Positions 1 through 7,406 of a stretch of DNA of 64,000 nucleotides are shown one piece after another. The stretch comes from Paenibacillus sp. DMB20 (GTDB lineage: Bacteria > Bacillota > Bacilli > Paenibacillales > Paenibacillaceae): positions 1 to 64,000 of the forward strand of contig NZ_LAZU01000056.1 in assembly GCF_000987955.1 (NCBI RefSeq). The letters are read 5' to 3'. How positions within the stretch are numbered: the stretch's first letter is position 1; the number at the start of each line of letters is the position of its first letter. The translations under genes and the position numbers were made by a program. A model generated the notes under the pieces. That model was not told the origin of the DNA. It saw nothing but the letters and a program-made list of their open reading frames with translations, and did no database searches.

Positions 1-150
1 GTGGAAGAAAAATCCCGGCGTGCTTATCGAACAGGCCCTTTCCCAAAAGTCGGGTACCTCTATCTAAAACAGCCATGTTATCCGAAAGAAGGACTTCCTT
101 AAGGTCTTTGACCAGAGGCAGTCCTTCTTTGATCACTTCATTTGTTTTGA
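1..150 (-). pseudogene. Possible DDE transposase fragment
   Basis: On the minus strand an open frame runs from the window edge to about position 100 and beyond. It reads like the middle of an IS transposase: a DNMAVLDRG stretch that resembles the second catalytic Asp region, followed by FDKHAGIF. It has no start or end of its own and stops matching where the Gly-rich RNase R tail begins on the other strand. The family is not identified; IS4-like is only a guess. It could be chance. Confidence 0.28.
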
Positions 151-470
151 AACGCTGCCAGGCGGGTGCCAGCGCCGGCGTTAGCCTTGGCGGGCCCGTT
201 GCCGGCGGCGATGCCGGCGAGCAGCGCAGCTTCGCCTTCGGCAGCGGCAAGGGCGGCTACAGCTCGCAGGGCGCCAGCCCAACCGGTTTTGACCGCAACG
301 CCGGGTACGGCGCGGGCAAAACCGGCAAAGGCCGGCGCAAGAAAACGTCCGGCAGCGGTGTTTTCATTGGCGAAGGGCCAACGCCCGGACCGGGCGCCGG
401 GGGCGGACGTAAGCGCAAAGCCAAAGGCGCGAACGGCACGGCCGCTTTTGTGCGGAAGAAGAAAAAGTAA
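75..470 (+). CDS. rnr: Ribonuclease R, C-terminal tail (partial)
   Basis: The frame ends in a long Gly-, Lys- and Arg-rich tail (GKTGKGRRKK, then a run of lysines at the stop), as found after the S1 domain of RNase R. It lies directly upstream of smpB and ssrA, the usual rnr-smpB-ssrA order in Bacillales; RNase R works with the SmpB-tmRNA system to degrade non-stop mRNA. Only the tail from about position 155 is convincing. The first 50 codons do not look like RNase R, and the opposite strand there reads as a transposase fragment, so the catalytic part is either outside the window or cut off. The frame is open back to position 3; position 75 is merely its first ATG and is not supported as a start. 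Confidence 0.5.
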   Translation: MLSERRTSLRSLTRGSPSLITSFVLKRCQAGASAGVSLGGPVAGGDAGEQRSFAFGSGKGGYSSQGASPTGFDRNAGYGAGKTGKGRRKKTSGSGVFIGEGPTPGPGAGGGRKRKAKGANGTAAFVRKKKK

Positions 471-657
471 GGGACGGGGGACCTGTGGCGGAAGTTTTGC
501 CTGGTTGTCGAAAGCTTCCCAATGCTTGCCCCGCCTTGCTTTTAGCGGTTTCTGTTGATACAATGGACTTCTGGTGGGGTTGCTTTGATGAAAGGCATCT
601 GCCGGAAGTCTTTTTGCTTGTTTTGGCAGTTATTTTTAAGGGATAAGGAGTGATCCT

Positions 658-1136
658 ATGGGTAAGAAGAGTGACGGGAAGGTTCTGGCCCAGAACAAAA
701 AAGCTTCCCATGATTACTTCATCGAGGATACGTACGAAGCCGGGATGGTGCTGACCGGAACGGAGATCAAATCGCTGCGCAACGGACGGGCGAACATCGG
801 GGATTCTTTTGCCACGATTCGTAACGGCGAGATTCATATCCATAACATGCATATCAGCCCTTTCGAACAGGGGAATCGCTATAATCCGACCGACCCGACG
901 CGGGCGCGGAAGCTACTGCTGCATAAAGCGCAGATTAACAAGCTGCTCGGCCTGTCCAAGCAAGAGGCTATGCCATTGTGCCGCTGAAGATATATGTCCG
1001 TAACGGCTATGCGAAGCTGCTGCTCGGCTTGGGTAAAGGTAAGAAGCAGTACGACAAACGCGCCGATGCCGCAAAGCGGGATGCTCAGCGCGATATACAG
1101 CGTGCGCTGCGCGAGAAGCAGAAGGTTGCGAGATAA
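658..1136 (+). pseudogene. smpB: SmpB, tmRNA-binding protein, frameshifted
   Basis: SmpB binds the tRNA-like domain of tmRNA and brings it to stalled ribosomes. A good ribosome site (AAGGAG) precedes ATG 658. The first 103 codons give the typical SmpB core (ASHDYFIEDTYEAGMVLTGTEIKSLR is split here only by length: key parts are the TEIKSLR strand and the HNMHISP strand). After GLSKQE near position 963 the frame breaks and a stop follows at 985-987. Reading one frame back, the rest of SmpB continues perfectly (IVPLKIYVRNGY, then LGLGKGKKQYDKR and the basic tail) to TAA at 1134-1136. Adding one G to the GG at 963-965 restores a ~160-residue protein of normal length. Either a real loss of trans-translation cofactor or a base-calling error; the intact ssrA next door favours error. 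Confidence 0.9.
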
Positions 1137-1533
1137 GTTTGGTTCGTGTTTTGGTAAGTCGCGCCTTTCGGATAAAAGCAAGACTTCTATTCTCCAGGCG
1201 TCTTTTGCCCTACGGCTGAGATTTAGTCATAAAATGTTGGCATGATGTTTAAGACACGATCATATCGTATAAACATAATACGCGGCGGTGGCAGCTTTTA
1301 GCTGCTCTCCCTGTGAAATGTATATCATTTTGATGTAAAATGTGATATACTATTTGATGTAAGAGATCGTTAAGATCATTGAAAACAAGCGTTAAGCTTC
1401 GTCATTCTTTCTTGGAGGGAAAGGATGCGGAATAGATCGATCTGCTTAGGCTTGATCGTCTTCAGATCTAATCCGGAAGCCCTTTTTGGCGGAAGGTCCC
1501 GTTCAAGCGAACGATGGCATTTCACCATATTAA

Positions 1534-1897
1534 GGGGGCGTTTTTGGATTCGACGGGGATAGTTCGGGCATGAGTAGCGGGTAGTGGGGACGCGTCCGCT
1601 TCATCAACGCTAAAGCCAATTAAATGGCAAACAACAAAACAACTACGCTTTCGCAGCTTAATAACCTGTGAGCGTGCTCTCGCTCTGTATCGCCCATGTG
1701 CCGGGATGAGGGCTCAACTTTAGTGGGATACGCTGTCACATCTCCGCCTGGGGTGTGCTGAAGAAGACAATCAGGCTGACCTGAAGGGAATCCGGTGACA
1801 GGGAGTTCCTAGGGTGACATCAAATCTGTCACTACACCCGTAGAAGCTTGTGTTGTCGTTATCTTCGGACAGGGGTTCGACTCCCCTCGCCTCCATA
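1534..1897 (+). ncRNA. ssrA: tmRNA (ssrA)
   Basis: Transfer-messenger RNA rescues stalled ribosomes. The 5' end GGGGGCG pairs with CGCCTCC at 1888-1894 to form the acceptor stem; the T-arm GGTTCGACTCC lies just before it, and CCA is not encoded. The tag reading frame starts at a resume GGC codon at 1626 and reads GKQQNNYAFAA, followed by two TAA stops at 1659-1664; the C-terminal AFAA is the usual protease signal. The conserved GACAGGGAGTTCC and pseudoknot regions are present. A terminator follows at 1911. Pieces of this gene recur at least seven times over the next 30 kb (see repeats), which marks its 3' end as an integration target. Confidence 0.97.
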
Positions 1898-1910
1898 ACT
1901 AATGTCAGAA

Positions 1911-1937
1911 AAGCGACCTTAATCGGTCGCTTTTTTG
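1911..1937 (+). terminator. ssrA terminator
   Basis: AAGCGACC / GGTCGCTT hairpin followed by a T run. Related hairpins follow the tmRNA relics at 3604 and 9371, so this terminator was copied along with the gene end. Confidence 0.85.
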
Positions 1938-2045
1938 CTTATTTGGATTCACAATAATTGGATGTTCTTAGAGGATGTTGACAGGTAATGTCGAAATGAA
2001 TTCAAGGAGGCGGAATTTATTCTATATTAAGTGAGGAATGCTTGG

Positions 2046-3014
2046 ATGGATGATTTTATTTTTGAAGAACAACTTAAATACATACCGAATTTAGTAATTC
2101 GAGAATATCTTGCCGAGGTAATATCGTGCTATAATATGGGCTTTTATAGATCCGTTATTGTATCTTTACATAATGTTGTTCTGTGTGATCTAATCTATAA
2201 ACTGAGAACTTTAAGTGAAGTTTATGAGGATCAGAAAGCTCAAGACATTCTTACTGAGTTAGGGGATAGCCAGTCCAATATTGAGGAAAAGTATTCTGAT
2301 TGGGAGAAGAAACTGATTGATGGTGTAAGGCAAACAAAATTAATAGATGAACAGGAAGCCGACTTAATCAAAAGACTGAGAGAGGATAGACATCATTGTG
2401 CTCATCCGGCGTTAAAGGATATGACATTGTTTATCCCTAATAAAGATCAGACAAGAGCACATATTAGAAATATGTTTGAAACCATTTTTCTAAAGGAAAC
2501 TATACTTGCGAAAGAAATAATCAAGCCAATATTAGAGGATATTAAAAGACATTTTAATGAAGTTGGGAGTAATAACTTAGAGAGATTCACTCAGCATTTA
2601 ATTACTAGATATTACGCCAAACTAAACAGGAAAGCGGAAAGAGAATTATTTAAAACGTTATGGAAATTCGCATTTCAAAAATATGGTGAGGAATACGATG
2701 AAAATAGGCTTGGTTGTTATTATGCACTAGTAGCTTTGGTTAAGAGAGATGAGTATAGATTTTTAGGTTATCTGAAGGAAGCACCTCTTGAATATTCTAA
2801 TATAAAAATAAATGATAAAGATGCATTCATAGAAACAGGATTTAATGAATATAAGAAGCTTCAGCAGGTCGATTTGACATTAGTTTTATCTCCTCAAGCC
2901 CTATTAATTTATTTTTTGAGTGAATTCGGTTCGTTTTACAGTGAAATGAAGGAACATGTTGATACCGTAATTAAACATGAAGCAGATTATACGTTTACTA
3001 TTTATGAAGAATAG
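2046..3014 (+). CDS. HEPN-like protein, putative RNase/defence gene
   Basis: A 322-residue, mostly helical protein that I cannot place in a named family. Residues 115-120 read RHHCAH, which fits the R-x4-H catalytic motif of HEPN ribonucleases. It sits in the expected place: a helix with YNMGFYRSVIVSLHN before it and a Pro right after the His. HEPN proteins with this motif are common in toxin-antitoxin, abortive-infection and RNA-cleaving defence systems; that role here is inference. It is the first gene after ssrA, inside an integration hot spot, and is AT-rich compared with the core genes. ATG 2046 has GAGGA eight bases upstream; an in-frame GTG at 2031 is the alternative. It overlaps the next gene by 11 bases. 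Confidence 0.6.
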   Translation: MDDFIFEEQLKYIPNLVIREYLAEVISCYNMGFYRSVIVSLHNVVLCDLIYKLRTLSEVYEDQKAQDILTELGDSQSNIEEKYSDWEKKLIDGVRQTKLIDEQEADLIKRLREDRHHCAHPALKDMTLFIPNKDQTRAHIRNMFETIFLKETILAKEIIKPILEDIKRHFNEVGSNNLERFTQHLITRYYAKLNRKAERELFKTLWKFAFQKYGEEYDENRLGCYYALVALVKRDEYRFLGYLKEAPLEYSNIKINDKDAFIETGFNEYKKLQQVDLTLVLSPQALLIYFLSEFGSFYSEMKEHVDTVIKHEADYTFTIYEE

Positions 3015-3438
3015 TTTTGCAGAACATTTGAATTCTATCATGCAATACCGCAAAGATGTATCCAATGAAATTAGGAACTCTAATTTTTATCACTATTACA
3101 AGCAAGACACTTCCATTACAATGGAGCAGATTACTTATCTATTACATGAAGCAGAGGGACGAAACTCCACGCAATCACTAATTGAATTTGCCCTTCAATG
3201 GTTAAAAGAGAGTTCGAGTTATGATTCCACCCCTTATGTCTTTCAAACTGTAATTTTTCCGTTATTTGATAAGTTCAATCAGGAAAACGTATTGAAGCTT
3301 ATTGATATTATGGATAATAATAGTCAGATTTATGGCGGAACTAAACATAGGCATCTCTATATACCAGTAGTAAGAGCTAAAGCAACAGAAATATTAGGTG
3401 ATAACTTCCACGTTGCTGAACACAGATGTTTACAATGA
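3004..3438 (+). CDS. Hypothetical partner of HEPN-like gene
   Basis: A 144-residue frame that starts at ATG 3004 inside the last codons of the HEPN-like gene, so the two are probably translationally coupled. The sequence is helical and charged, with no motif I recognise. The shift from the upstream frame is +1, unlike the single-base losses seen in other broken genes of this window, so a genuine second gene is more likely than a frameshift; a split single protein remains possible. It ends 75 bases before a tmRNA relic, so its C-terminus may have been cut by integration. A partner or antitoxin role is only suggested by position. Confidence 0.45.
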   Translation: MKNSFAEHLNSIMQYRKDVSNEIRNSNFYHYYKQDTSITMEQITYLLHEAEGRNSTQSLIEFALQWLKESSSYDSTPYVFQTVIFPLFDKFNQENVLKLIDIMDNNSQIYGGTKHRHLYIPVVRAKATEILGDNFHVAEHRCLQ

Positions 3439-3513
3439 TGAAGGTAAGAATTCGGTTAAGGGAGCTTGAGTATCGCCAAAATGCTTGCATTCTTTGCAAT
3501 CAATCTTATTTTA

Positions 3514-3638
3514 TGGGTGACATCAAAACTGACTACACCCGTAGAAGCCTATGTTGCGTTATCTTCGGACAGGGGTTCAACTCCCCTCGCCTCCATACAT
3601 ACTTAAAAAAGCGACCGATCATGGTCCTTTTTTGCATT
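3514..3638 (+). repeat. tmRNA 3'-end relic 1 plus terminator
   Basis: Positions 3514-3596 match the last ~85 bases of ssrA (1811-1896) with several substitutions and small gaps, including the T-arm and CGCCTCCAT end. A decayed copy of the ssrA terminator (AAGCGACCGATCATGGTCC, T run) follows at 3604-3638. This is what remains of an attachment site after integration into ssrA. Confidence 0.85.
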
Positions 3639-4046
3639 TTATGAGTTGGGAATCGTGCTGCAGTGAGCTTCAATGATCGCAGCCGTTTGTTGGCGGTCGA
3701 ATTGATGATTAACCATATCCACTGTAAAATTCTCAGCTTTCTTTGTATCCATCTTGAAGTGCAGGCCATTATAGCGTAGGAAGACAACTAATGCTGTAAA
3801 AGCAGTCCGTTTGTTTGCGTTGTGGAAAGGATGGTTTTGGCCAAGGGATTCGAACAAAGCTGCGGCTTTCTCGAAAATAGTAGGATAAGCTTCTTCGCCA
3901 AAGGCAGAAGATTGGGGTCGATGGACAGCCGATTCGAGCAATCCAGGTTCTTTAACTCCAATATGTTCCCCCGGACTATATCGTTGTATCATGGCTACAT
4001 TGATTGCTATTACTTCTTGGACGGATAAATAGCGGATGGATGTCAT
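3639..4046 (-). CDS. doc: Doc-type Fic toxin (death-on-curing)
   Basis: 135 residues, the normal Doc size. Doc toxins are Fic-fold kinases that phosphorylate EF-Tu and stop translation. The Fic loop at residues 72-80 reads HPFHNANKR: catalytic His and the NKR anion-binding end are present, while the acidic residue that binds metal in P1 Doc is Asn here. The N-terminal YLSVQEVIAIN and GLLESAVHRPQ segments are typical of the family. Its ATG overlaps the end of the antitoxin gene by four bases, giving a two-gene operon read toward the ssrA relic. A close second copy lies at 32534 and a wrecked one at 9424. Confidence 0.9.
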   Translation of the reverse strand: MTSIRYLSVQEVIAINVAMIQRYSPGEHIGVKEPGLLESAVHRPQSSAFGEEAYPTIFEKAAALFESLGQNHPFHNANKRTAFTALVVFLRYNGLHFKMDTKKAENFTVDMVNHQFDRQQTAAIIEAHCSTIPNS

Positions 4047-4306
4047 CTGTCTTTAAGTCCTCGAAGCGTTTGATCGTATTCTTCAATGACATCCGTCAAA
4101 GTATCCATAAAATCCGCACTTATTCCTTCAGGAAGGGAGACCTTTGTTGACTTCTTAATAATGATTTCTCCCGTGGCCGGACTAACATCAATGCTGACTG
4201 TGTCGCCTTGATCCAGTCCAATTTGCTTTAAAGCATCAGTCATGGTTATACCGAGGCTGTTGCCGAATTTGGTCACTTTTCTTTCCATCTCAACCATCCT
4301 GTTCAT
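4043..4306 (-). CDS. AbrB/MazE-type antitoxin for Doc
   Basis: 87 residues. The N-terminal half is a SpoVT/AbrB DNA-binding swapped hairpin (RKVTKFGNSLGITMTDAL, then GDTVSIDV and GEIIIKK strands). The acidic C-terminal tail would bind and neutralise the Doc toxin encoded next. Antitoxins of this kind repress their own operon; a perfect 14-base palindrome lies just upstream (4334-4347). Start at ATG 4306 follows a purine-rich ribosome site. Nearly the same protein is encoded at 32928. Confidence 0.88.
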   Translation of the reverse strand: MNRMVEMERKVTKFGNSLGITMTDALKQIGLDQGDTVSIDVSPATGEIIIKKSTKVSLPEGISADFMDTLTDVIEEYDQTLRGLKDR

Positions 4307-4333
4307 TAGATTTCCTCCTTATCATCTTATTCT

Positions 4334-4347
4334 ATTGTTATAACAAT
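4334..4347. promoter_or_regulatory. Palindromic operator of Doc/AbrB operon 1
   Basis: ATTGTTATAACAAT is a perfect palindrome about 28 bases upstream of the antitoxin start. The core TGTTATAACA recurs at 33221-33230 in the same place of the second operon, which supports an autorepression site. Confidence 0.6.
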
Positions 4348-4439
4348 TATACAGTTATAGAATCGAGATTTAAACTATAGAGTTGAAGATTAAACGATCT
4401 AGTGTAGGAAGATATGAAAGTGGAGATTTTATCTTTATG

Positions 4440-4677
4440 CCAGCGGGTATCAGGGCCTGCTTCATCAATAGCCCATGTGCCGGGATGAGGGCTCAACTTT
4501 AGTGGGATACGCTGCCTAGTCTCCGCCTGGGGCTAGCTGAAGAAGACAATCAGGCTGACCTGAAGGGAATCCGGTGACAGGGAGTTCCTAGGGTGACATC
4601 AAATCTGTCACTACACCCGTAGAAGCTTGTGTTGTCGTTATCTTCGGACAGGGGTTCGACTCCCCTCGCCTCCATCA
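4440..4677 (+). repeat. tmRNA relic 2: long copy lacking the tag frame
   Basis: 4471-4677 is an almost exact copy of ssrA 1690-1896 (pseudoknots, T-arm and 3' end), with one small block changed near 4515-4530. Upstream, 4440-4470 resembles ssrA about 1574-1610 (AGCGGGTA and GCTTCATCAA), after which the tag-coding part is missing. The 5' acceptor strand is absent, so it cannot fold as tmRNA. It is both a pseudogene and a probable attachment-site boundary. Confidence 0.85.
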
Positions 4678-4683
4678 CGAAAA

Positions 4684-4713
4684 ACACCATCCGCATGAGG
4701 ATGGTGTTTTTGT
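4684..4713 (+). terminator. Terminator after tmRNA relic 2
   Basis: AACACCATCC / GGATGGTGTT hairpin with GCATGA loop and T run. A similar loop and layout (GCATGA) follows the relic at 25.6 kb. Confidence 0.8.
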
Positions 4714-4764
4714 TTTATATTAATACTATAGGCTAGAGCATGTCTTACAGATGGAGTGAAATCG

Positions 4765-5217
4765 ATGAATCATAGTCATGATGGAGAGGATCGATTGATA
4801 ACGGTGCTCAATATGGATGGTCAACAGCTAACCCCGTGTTTGCTCCATCGGGCCTGGCGGGAAGTTGAGCGATCGCGAGCTGTCTGGATTGATGAGCAGA
4901 CGATCCAATTGCTTTATAATCCTTTCTTATTCCGGGGCTATCGAAAAGCTGCACTGAAACGAGATCATCACACTTGTTTATGGTGCGGGGGGCACGCCAC
5001 GACAGTAGACCATATTATCCCCTCAAGCAAAGGCGGCTCGGATCTTCCCCACAACCTGATGGCTTCATGCAGCGAATGCAATACGAAACGTGGAAACCGT
5101 CCGGCATGGTCCTATCTCAAAGAAAACGCACGCGCTGTTCCGAATCTTATAAAGCTGTGCTGGCGTATCTTTATCGCTAATTACAGACATCGCCCAATGA
5201 AAAAAGGGGACACTTGA
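4765..5217 (+). CDS. HNH endonuclease
   Basis: 150 residues. The core is a classical HNH nuclease: CLWC zinc pair, then VDHIIPSSKGG with the catalytic His, a spaced Asn (HNLMASC) and the second zinc pair CSECNTKRGNR. HNH enzymes of this type act in restriction, mobile elements or phage packaging; which applies here is unclear. It stands alone between a tmRNA relic and a chemoreceptor fragment, which fits cargo of an integrated element. ATG 4765 is preferred because GGAG lies eight bases upstream; the in-frame GTG 4756 overlaps that site. The last ~25 residues are basic and may not belong to the family. Confidence 0.85.
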   Translation: MNHSHDGEDRLITVLNMDGQQLTPCLLHRAWREVERSRAVWIDEQTIQLLYNPFLFRGYRKAALKRDHHTCLWCGGHATTVDHIIPSSKGGSDLPHNLMASCSECNTKRGNRPAWSYLKENARAVPNLIKLCWRIFIANYRHRPMKKGDT

Positions 5218-5350
5218 GTAAAGACCTAGAATTGTTGTTTCGACCGACCGAAGTCTATGCAGGAATCGTGGCAAAAAATTCACCTCCTCCTTTGGTAAAG
5301 TGATCGAGGTTCAATTGATGATCGCCTTGTTGAACACGATTCGATCTTTA

Positions 5351-5448
5351 GTTCAGGAGTTGCTTCAGTTTCGGACTTGATTAGCAATAATTCTCGAAGC
5401 TTGGAAGCACTCGTTATGAAGTTTAAAGACAAAATGAATAGAACGTGA
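5351..5448 (+). pseudogene. Chemoreceptor 3'-end fragment
   Basis: The bases from GTTCAGGAG to the TGA at 5446 match the last ~80 bases of the chemoreceptor gene at 25865-27559 (from about 27477), with one base lost early on. In frame it gives ASVSDLISNNSRSLEALVMKFK, the same ending as that receptor. It is a leftover from recombination or a lost paralogue. Confidence 0.75.
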
Positions 5449-5572
5449 TTCATGCGGTACCTAAGTCACTTCCCGAAATAATCTTGCTGTGTTCGATTAA
5501 AAGTGTAAAATCCTTAGCTATAAGTTTGCAAAACAAGACGCCTCACTCAAAGAGCGTTAAATGCACGTTATG

Positions 5573-5606
5573 CTGAAGAAGGGCCTAGAGGTCCTTCTTT
5601 TTTTGC
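5573..5606 (+). terminator. Terminator
   Basis: AAGAAGGGCC / GGTCCTTCTT hairpin followed by eight T. No intact gene lies just upstream; it may have served the lost chemoreceptor or another deleted gene. Confidence 0.7.
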
Positions 5607-5619
5607 TTTCTTTTTTTTC

Positions 5620-5686
5620 TGACATTTGTCATATCCGGCTTGTGACAACCCACACTAATTGAATCTCGCGCTTTTTCAATATAATG
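5620..5686 (+). promoter_or_regulatory. Promoter region of yvfRSTU-type operon
   Basis: TGACATTTGTCA at 5620-5631 is an inverted repeat (TGACA/TGTCA) of the kind bound by NarL-type regulators, and a TATAAT-like -10 (CAATATAATG) lies near 5676-5684. The response regulator encoded at 8580 is the natural candidate to bind it. Confidence 0.4.
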
Positions 5687-5730
5687 AGGACAACAAGTAA
5701 CGAAAAGAAATTAGCGGAGGTTAGTACAAA

Positions 5731-6618
5731 ATGACAAAGGCGATTGAATGCATAAATCTAGTGAAGAAATTCGGCGACTACTGTGCCGTTGATCATATGA
5801 ATCTATCATTTGAGAAAGGTCAAATAACAGCATTGCTCGGACCGAATGGTGCAGGCAAGACAACAACCATTTCCATGATACTCGGAATGATCAAACCAAC
5901 ATCAGGAGAAGTCAGGGTCTTGGGGATGCCGTCTGGAACAAAAGAATTACGGCAACGCGTTGGAGCGCTTTTGCAGGATGTTAAAGCAGCAGATGGACTT
6001 ACGGTGAAAGAAGTGCTTCAATTGTTCCGCAGTTATTATCGTAATCCGATGTCGCTCGAGCGATTGTTAGACATTTCGGGTCTCCACACGGATCAGAAAC
6101 GACGCGCATCCTCGCTGTCTGGAGGACAACGCCGTAGATTAGCTTTCGCCCAGAGTTTGGCGGGAAATCCCGAGCTTCTCCTGCTGGATGAACCAACCGT
6201 CGGAATGGATATCGAGGCCCGTGGCCGCTTTTGGGACACCATCCAAGCGCTGGCAAGTGACGGACGTACGGTGCTCTTAACTACACATCATTTAGATGAA
6301 GCTGATGCTGTCGCAGATCACATCGCAGTCATCGCTAGAGGACAGGTTGTTGCGGAAGGGACTCCAGAACGTTTAAAGGCTCAAACCGCACTTAGAACCG
6401 TTTCATTTCGAGCGGCGAACGCGCCAGCTGAGCAAGAATGGCTCACATTACCTGGTGTAGAAAAGGCAGAGTGCAACGGCGAGCGAATTCGTCTGCATGC
6501 TCAAGAGACCGATGTATTGTTATTTACACTGATGCAGTCTGAATGGGGAATTTCCGATATTGATATACAGTCTGCCAGTTTAGAAGATACATTCCGAAGT
6601 CTTACAGGCTCAAAATAA
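5731..6618 (+). CDS. yvfR: ABC transporter ATPase, YvfR/LnrL type
   Basis: 295 residues, ABC-2 class ATPase of the drug-resistance group. Walker A is GPNGAGKTT at residues 37-45, signature LSGGQ, Walker B LLLLDEPT, and the switch His in TTHHLDEAD. A C-terminal accessory region of ~80 residues follows. With the next gene it forms an exporter; homologous operons (yvfRSTU, lnrJKLMN) give resistance to membrane-active compounds such as polyenes. The target here is unknown. GCGGAGG ribosome site before ATG 5731. Confidence 0.88.
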   Translation: MTKAIECINLVKKFGDYCAVDHMNLSFEKGQITALLGPNGAGKTTTISMILGMIKPTSGEVRVLGMPSGTKELRQRVGALLQDVKAADGLTVKEVLQLFRSYYRNPMSLERLLDISGLHTDQKRRASSLSGGQRRRLAFAQSLAGNPELLLLDEPTVGMDIEARGRFWDTIQALASDGRTVLLTTHHLDEADAVADHIAVIARGQVVAEGTPERLKAQTALRTVSFRAANAPAEQEWLTLPGVEKAECNGERIRLHAQETDVLLFTLMQSEWGISDIDIQSASLEDTFRSLTGSK

Positions 6619-6663
6619 ACAAACGATTCTACGATAAAAAACATTTTTAGGAGGAAAATAGCC

Positions 6664-7406
6664 ATGTTACATATGTTTGTTGCCCAGACCAAAGCAGAAA
6701 GTATACGAATTATCCGCAGTCCATTTTTCTTACTCTTCTCCATTGCGATGCCGCTTGCTTTCTACTTTTTATTTGCGAGTATGAATGGGGTAGATAAATC
6801 GATTCAATCGACAACTTGGGGTGTCTTTTCATTGATGTCAATGACTGCATTCAGTTTGATTGGTACAGCAGTATCTCAATTCGGTATCCGTCTATCGTTC
6901 GAGCATCAAGACGGGTGGGTACGCTTGTTGAAGCTAACTCCACTATCTCCTGCAGTCTGGATTGGCAGCAAAATTGTATCGCAAATGGCTGTTCACTTGA
7001 TCGTCATTGTAGTTATATTTTTATCTGCTGGCCTTGTTCATGATATACAATTGACAGCCGGGCAATGGATTTTATGCGGATTATGGTTATGGATCGGGAG
7101 CATATCTTTTCTGGCGCTTGGTGCCTTGTTAGGAACGCTTAAAAATGCGAATACCTCCGTTGCCATCGGAAATGTATTACAGATGGGGCTTGCCATTGTG
7201 GGGGGGCTATGGATGCCGCTTAGTACTTTGCCAAGTTGGATGGCTCGGTCGGGGAATGGCTTCCATCTCACCGTTACGCCAATGGGGCATGGAATATGAT
7301 CGCCGGAAAAACTCCATCAAGTATTGATTTCATAATTTTGACAGGATGCGGTCTCTTCTTTATGCTACTATCAATCTATATTTATAATCGACGGGATGCG
7401 GTCTAA
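6664..7406 (+). pseudogene. yvfS: ABC-2 permease, YvfS type, frameshifted
   Basis: Membrane partner of the ATPase just upstream. About six hydrophobic segments are visible, and the frame is normal until MARSGN near 7250, then drifts and stops at 7299. One frame back, the ending is typical of the family (WLPSHRYANGAWNMIAGK, a last membrane helix and NRRDAV) with TAA at 7404-7406, exactly adjacent to the start of the sensor kinase. Adding one G to the GGGG at about 7251-7254 restores ~247 residues. The neat operon spacing argues that the gene was recently intact, or that the base is missing only in the data. Confidence 0.85.

Noticed and set aside
138..563. 141-codon Ala-rich minus-strand frame over the rnr tail
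   Set aside because: It is the mirror of the Gly/Lys-rich plus-strand tail and has no start signal.
2046..3438. One HEPN gene split by a single-base loss
   Set aside because: The frame change is of the opposite sign to the G-loss cases, and an ATG overlaps the first stop; two coupled genes fit better, though not proven.
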